Assembly (NCBI GenBank): GCA_028023455.1
Contig: JAQFVV010000030.1
Span: 8,024,876-8,088,875 of the forward strand
DNA length: 64,000 bases
Reading direction: 5' to 3'
DNA from: Epiperipatus broadwayi
Taxonomy: Eukaryota > Onychophora > Udeonychophora > Euonychophora > Peripatidae
Below the pieces are notes generated by a model. That model did not search any database. It was not told the origin of the DNA and was given only the letters and a program-made list of their open reading frames with translations. Each line of letters starts with the position of its first letter. The stretch's first letter is position 1. Shown piece after piece: positions 60,346 to 64,000 of this stretch. The position numbers and the translations under genes were made by a program.

Positions 60346-60519
60346 CCATTATTCTATAATGAACTCATAATGCTTGAAAATTAGTATGATAATATGCAAA
60401 CATACTCATTGTTTTGGAGATTTTTATTGTATGCATTACAGATATTACTTTTTCTGAGTTTCATTTCATATAGGATTTCAGAAATTATTTTTAAGTTGCT
60501 GCATATCATTTGAATTTCA

Positions 60520-60680
60520 TCCCAACTCCATATCCAGCACACTGAGTGTTAGTGTCTGAATAGTCTAGCTCCTCACTGAGGTGAGCCATAAGCTCGAAAC
60601 CAATTGGTCTGGGGATAAGAGTATTCCGGATAGAGATTTTAAATATTTTCTCTTACCGCACTTATCAATTAAGAGCTCTC
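60520..60680 (+). mobile_element. Family A hammerhead repeat
   Basis: A body end (GTGTTAGTGTCTGAATAG, related to the block before the ribozyme at 31.78 kb), the ribozyme, then ATTCCGGATAGAGATTTTAA, TCTCTTACCGCACTTATCAA, TTAAGAGCTC, collinear with the right arm at 7.18-7.25 kb. The tail is lost into an A/T-rich tract. Confidence 0.75.
60570..60615 (+). ncRNA. Hammerhead ribozyme motif, well-paired (family A)
   Basis: Stem I TCCTCA with TGGGGA (six pairs, one G-U), core CTGAGGT (A9 is T, otherwise consensus), stem II GAGC-CATAA-GCTC, GAA, stem III ACC-AATT-GGT (a perfect 10-base palindrome), cleavage-site C at 60609. All three helices are intact. Only A9 departs from consensus, as in the copy at 7130-7175. 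Confidence 0.8.
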
Positions 60681-62040
60681 TGTATTGTATACGTTTATAT
60701 ATGTACATATATGTATACATATCTATGTGGGTTTATATGTATATTGTAAAACAATTGAACTAATCATAAATAATGATTAATCGAATCTCTTTTAATATTG
60801 AATTTTTTTGAATTATCATCTTGTCTACTTGTGACCTCTGTAATGATTTTTATTAGATGATTTCCTTTCTGCTGAGAGGAAATACTGTTTATCATTAATT
60901 AAAAATATAATAAATAATTAAATGTAGTTCTAGAATTCTGTTGAGTGACATTAAATAGATAAAAACTCAAGATAATTTGAAATTTTTTTTGTTTATATAC
61001 TAGATTTGTTTGGAAATATATTAATTATAGTATCAAATTTATGTATGACTGTATTGATTAGTTATTTTATATATATTTTCAATGTAAATGTTTTTTTTAT
61101 TTTACTTATTGCCTCATAACACTAGTGACTATGGGTTTGCAGACCAGAAGTGTCATATTTAAATTGTTTATATATTGATTATATTTCTCTTATATCAAAA
61201 TATATATCTATTTGCACAATTCTTAAGAAGAACTTTTTATTTTGCTTTGCTTTCTATTCTTTGTTTCAGTAGTAATATTTATTCTATGCCAGAGTGTCAT
61301 AGGATATTATTGTAGCAGTCAATCACAGTTAGGTCATAATCAAAATAGTTCACAAAAAGCAAACACAAATTATTCTATTATACATTGTTGAAAATATTAT
61401 AGTCGTGGAAAAGAAATTGCTCAAGTCAAAAGATTAACATAATAATAAGAAAAAGCCAAGAATATTTTCCAGTACTTTTGGCTCACATGATTTGACTTGA
61501 TTAAAGCCATGCAGATGCTTTTTTGTTAATGGCGCAATGTAAGAAAAGAAAAATAAGGATCCAAAGAGGTAACTATTAGAACCTGGTATGTTTAATTATG
61601 AATTAAGAAAAGATTGATATTGAAAAGATAGAAATGAACTGTTTACATATTTATATTTTAGGAGTTAGCAAAATTATGTGGAATGAACTAGGAAAATTTA
61701 GATATGAATAACATACTGTCTTCTAATAAGATAATGTACAATAAAAAAGAAATTATGTGACTTTTATTATCAGTAACAATTTTTCAAGCATGCATATAAT
61801 GTTCAGAATATTGATAACAATTTGATTTTAAGAGTATCCATGTAAATGATAAAACTGAAAGTTTTACAAGCAGATATAGATCTCATGCAAGGTAGGGACT
61901 GCTTTATATCTACTGTAATCATAAACACATGTCAAAGGCAAGTAAAAAGATGTATGATCCCTAAGATATCAAGATTGTGAGGGTAGCAAATTTCACACAT
62001 GAATTAAGCTGTAATAATTTGCTATCTATATATAGTTAAC
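60681..62040. other. A/T-rich spacer, nothing recognised
   Basis: TATG-rich simple sequence at 60690-60745, otherwise unassigned A/T-rich sequence. Confidence 0.45.
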
Positions 62041-62150
62041 AATGATAAAGATATGTGTAAGAGATTATGATCTAGGTCAACTGATGAGTGCTGTTTCAGC
62101 ACAAAATGTGCATCTTAGAGTTTATATCTCTTTTTCCACATGTCTTTGTT
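62041..62150 (+). mobile_element. Family D fragment with a decayed ribozyme
   Basis: GGTCAA, CTGATGA, a stem II GTGCTG-TTT-CAGCAC at 62088-62102, then AAA instead of GAA and an altered stem III. The tail is cut after TTTTTCCACATGTCTTTG. The core half CTGATGA plus a perfect six-pair stem II makes the identity clear. Confidence 0.65.
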
Positions 62151-62369
62151 TATATGTTTATTCCTTTACTTTGCATAAAAGTAGTGTAGTGAAAAATTAT
62201 TTTACAGTAATATTATTCATTAGAAGATACTTGACTAGGATGTAAATATTGGAAATGGAAAATAAGAAAATGTTGGATGATATAAACTTGAAACGTGAAT
62301 GAATTAAGAGAATGCTTTTATGAATTGAATTATTTTTTTTATTGCCAATACATTTATAATCAAGTAAAT

Positions 62370-62835
62370 TTTCAAGCATCCACACTATCTCATACAACTG
62401 ATACACATGACCACACACATGTAGAAAAGATATATAATCACCAATATATGTATTTTGTGCTAAACCAGCACTCATCAGTTGGTCCAGATTATCATCTGCC
62501 ATACACATATATAATCAGTGCTCAGTTTATATTAAGATAGCACATCTTCACACTTTAATGGACAGGCTTCAATCTACTCCAACATCCAACTTTTCAGCTA
62601 TCCATATCATTGAAAATCTGATGATGAAAGCCCAAATCCCTTGCTGATGTCAATATTATTGCCATGCCCATGTTGACCTCAAGTCATTCTGACCTCTCAT
62701 GTATAGGACCTTATCCATTTAAATACATAGAAGAGGGACTCTGACCTCATGTATAGGACCTTATCCATTTAAATACATAGAAGAGGTATGGGCAGGATAC
62801 AAGCTTGATGTGTAAATATTTGAAAACCAGGCACT
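62370..62835 (-). mobile_element. Family D full unit with an internal 54-bp duplication
   Basis: Minus-strand unit: tail (CATCCACACTATCTCATACA), ribozyme (62440-62483), body (AATCAGTGCTCAGTTTATAT, TTAATGGACAGGCTTCAATC, GAAAATCTGATGATGAAA), upstream end CCATTTAAATACATAGAAGA. A block TCTGACCTC..ATGTATAGGACCTTATCC.. is present twice in tandem (about 62690-62787). Confidence 0.85.
62440..62483 (-). ncRNA. Hammerhead motif (family D), only G12 changed
   Basis: Minus strand: stem I ACCAA with TTGGT (five Watson-Crick pairs), core CTGATGA, stem II GTGCTG..TAGCAC, AAA in place of GAA, ATACATATA, TTGGT. Structure is intact but G12, the presumed general base, is A. Confidence 0.72.
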
Positions 62836-62854
62836 CTTCACAAACCTGGAGCTT

Positions 62855-63165
62855 AATTGTAAGTATAGGGGATTTGAACTCAGATTTTCAAGCATCCGCA
62901 CTATCTTATACAACTGATACACATGACCCCATGTAGAAAAGATAAATAATCCACGAATATAAGTATTTCATGCTAAACCAGCACTCATCCGTTGGTCCAG
63001 ATTATTATCTTCCACTCATATATATAATCAGTGCTTAGTTTTTATTAAGATAGCAAATCTTCACACTTTAATGGACAGGCTTCAATCTACTCCAACCTCC
63101 AACTTTTCAGCCATCCATATCATTGAAAATCTGATGATGAAAACCCAAATCCCATGCTGATTAGT
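62855..63165 (-). mobile_element. Family D unit, 5'-truncated, head-to-tail with the previous copy
   Basis: GGGGATTTGAACTCAGATTT, CACTATCTTATACAACTGAT, ribozyme-like segment, then the body up to AATCCCATGCTGAT. Same strand as 62370-62835, so the two form a tandem pair separated by about 30 bp. Confidence 0.8.
62952..62996 (-). ncRNA. Hammerhead motif (family D), U4 changed
   Basis: Minus strand: ACCAA, CGGATGA (U4 to G), stem II TGCTG..TAGCA, GAA, ATACTTATA, TTCGT. Core change and weakened stem I suggest loss of activity. Confidence 0.6.
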
Positions 63166-64000
63166 AATTTAGCATTTAATAGTCTTTAAATTTAAAGAAT
63201 GAACATCAAATTTTAAGTTTTTAAATTCAACTATTGTTTTTATAAATACTATAAGTTACTCATCTAATATTTTCTTTTGCATTCTGTTTCTAACTATAAT
63301 ATAATTAATTAAATATCATTTTGAATGTGGGCGGATCCAAGTTTTTTATAGCAATTTTTCTGCCTGAGTAAAATGTTGGTGATGAACAATTCATGTGGTG
63401 TGCTACAATTCAGTATCAATAAACCATTTGAATTTCCAGCATCAGCACCAATGTTTCAAATAATTTAGAGCTAACGTTTATTTAACCTATCAACATGCTT
63501 ATTAAAGACTCCAAGAAGAAAAAAATTGTTTTTGTTTTTTTTAAAGTTTTGATGTGATAACAATATCAAGTAAAGAATAAAAGCATTTCTCTTCTTAACT
63601 CTCTGAATTAATAAAAATCAGTGAAAGTAACATTGTGCAAACCAAATTTAATATTGGACTTAGGAATTCTAAGAAAAGAAGATACTAAATTAGAGGTCAC
63701 AGAAAAATTCAATACTATACAGTTTCTTTTTACTTGATACCTTTCCCAAAAACTCATAATGTTATATATTTGTTCAATTAAATGTCCTACCTCTGAAAAT
63801 CAAGTTTTTGTAAGATCTGCTATATGACTTAAATTTTGATATCTTCACATTAAAAAACAAAAAATTCTTATTTTTATTAGTAGTTATCACATCTTGTTAA
63901 ACACAATTTTGTCTTTAATGAGTGATCTTTCAATACAGCAATTACTAATTCAGATTTTGAGAGACGGGTTATTTTTAGACTACTTTTTCTACATCTCAAA
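63166..64000. other. A/T-rich intron sequence, nothing recognised
   Basis: No coding exon, tRNA-like promoter or repeat match to the right edge. Confidence 0.45.

Noticed and set aside
62197-62540. Open frames of 103 and 81 codons on opposite strands
   Set aside because: Both overlap the family D tail and ribozyme; they are chance frames in a non-coding repeat.
45603-64000. Search for the leucine-rich-repeat or PP2C exons of PHLPP
   Set aside because: No splice-bounded LxxLxLxxN-type segment on the + strand could be found, so the next exon probably lies beyond the window.
1-64000. CRISPR arrays, bacterial operons, Shine-Dalgarno sites
   Set aside because: The window is intronic animal DNA; the repeats present are transposons, minisatellites and microsatellites, not spacer arrays.

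Overview
This window is non-coding-rich nuclear DNA from an invertebrate animal. By eye it is about three quarters A+T. It has GT-AG spliced exons, very long introns, long A/T tracts, microsatellites and layer upon layer of decayed transposons. There are no bacterial-style gene clusters. I cannot fix the phylum from the sequence alone.

Only one host gene is supported. Two + strand exons, at 9745-9879 and 45421-45602, join in phase (phase 1 to phase 1). Together they encode most of a pleckstrin-homology (PH) domain that matches, as far as I can recall, the PH domain of the PHLPP phosphatases (PH domain plus leucine-rich repeats plus PP2C, which dephosphorylate AKT and PKC). The exons are separated by an intron of about 35.5 kb. 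The flanking 9.7 kb and 18.4 kb look like further intron. I see no leucine-rich-repeat or PP2C exon here.

The rest is mostly mobile DNA. From left to right: an unclassified duplicated block (1.9-2.8 kb); a family C fragment (3.7 kb); a Tc1/mariner-like element without transposase (6.2-7.1 kb) abutting a family A repeat (7.1-7.35 kb); family C (8.3-8.6 kb); family B (12.0-12.3 kb); family D copies (19.1, 20.0-20.3, 21.4-22.0 kb); foldback elements (27.3 kb, 41.2-42.0 kb); an RTE-type LINE relic on the minus strand (30.7-33.7 kb) with a family B-like insertion; a MITE and a multi-copy family C cluster (34.8-35.5 kb); a second LINE with decayed reverse transcriptase (38.3-40.8 kb); a hAT transposase relic (42.6-43.2 kb); a 371-bp tandem duplication (44.1-44.9 kb); family D (46.8-47.8 kb); a Penelope-like element relic (48.9-49.2 kb); family B nested in family E (50.4-51.2 kb); family E carrying a 461-bp minisatellite (58.9-59.6 kb); another RTE scrap and family A (60.1-60.7 kb); and family D copies (62.0-63.2 kb).

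The most interesting signal is that repeat families A, B, C and D all carry minimal type I hammerhead ribozymes. They have the CUGANGA core, a hairpin stem II, GAA, a tiny and often self-complementary stem III, a cleavage-site nucleotide, and a closing stem I whose two halves are complementary. About 18 copies are visible, several with an intact catalytic core. Family D units occur as head-to-tail partial dimers with ribozymes 360 or 167 bp apart. One family B copy (50.44-50.85 kb) is circularly permuted relative to another (12.0-12.3 kb). Families A to C share a common 3' tail. Together these suggest small non-autonomous retroelements that pass through ribozyme-processed, possibly circular RNA (retrozyme- or Penelope-associated). 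A Penelope GIY-YIG relic lies in the same intron.
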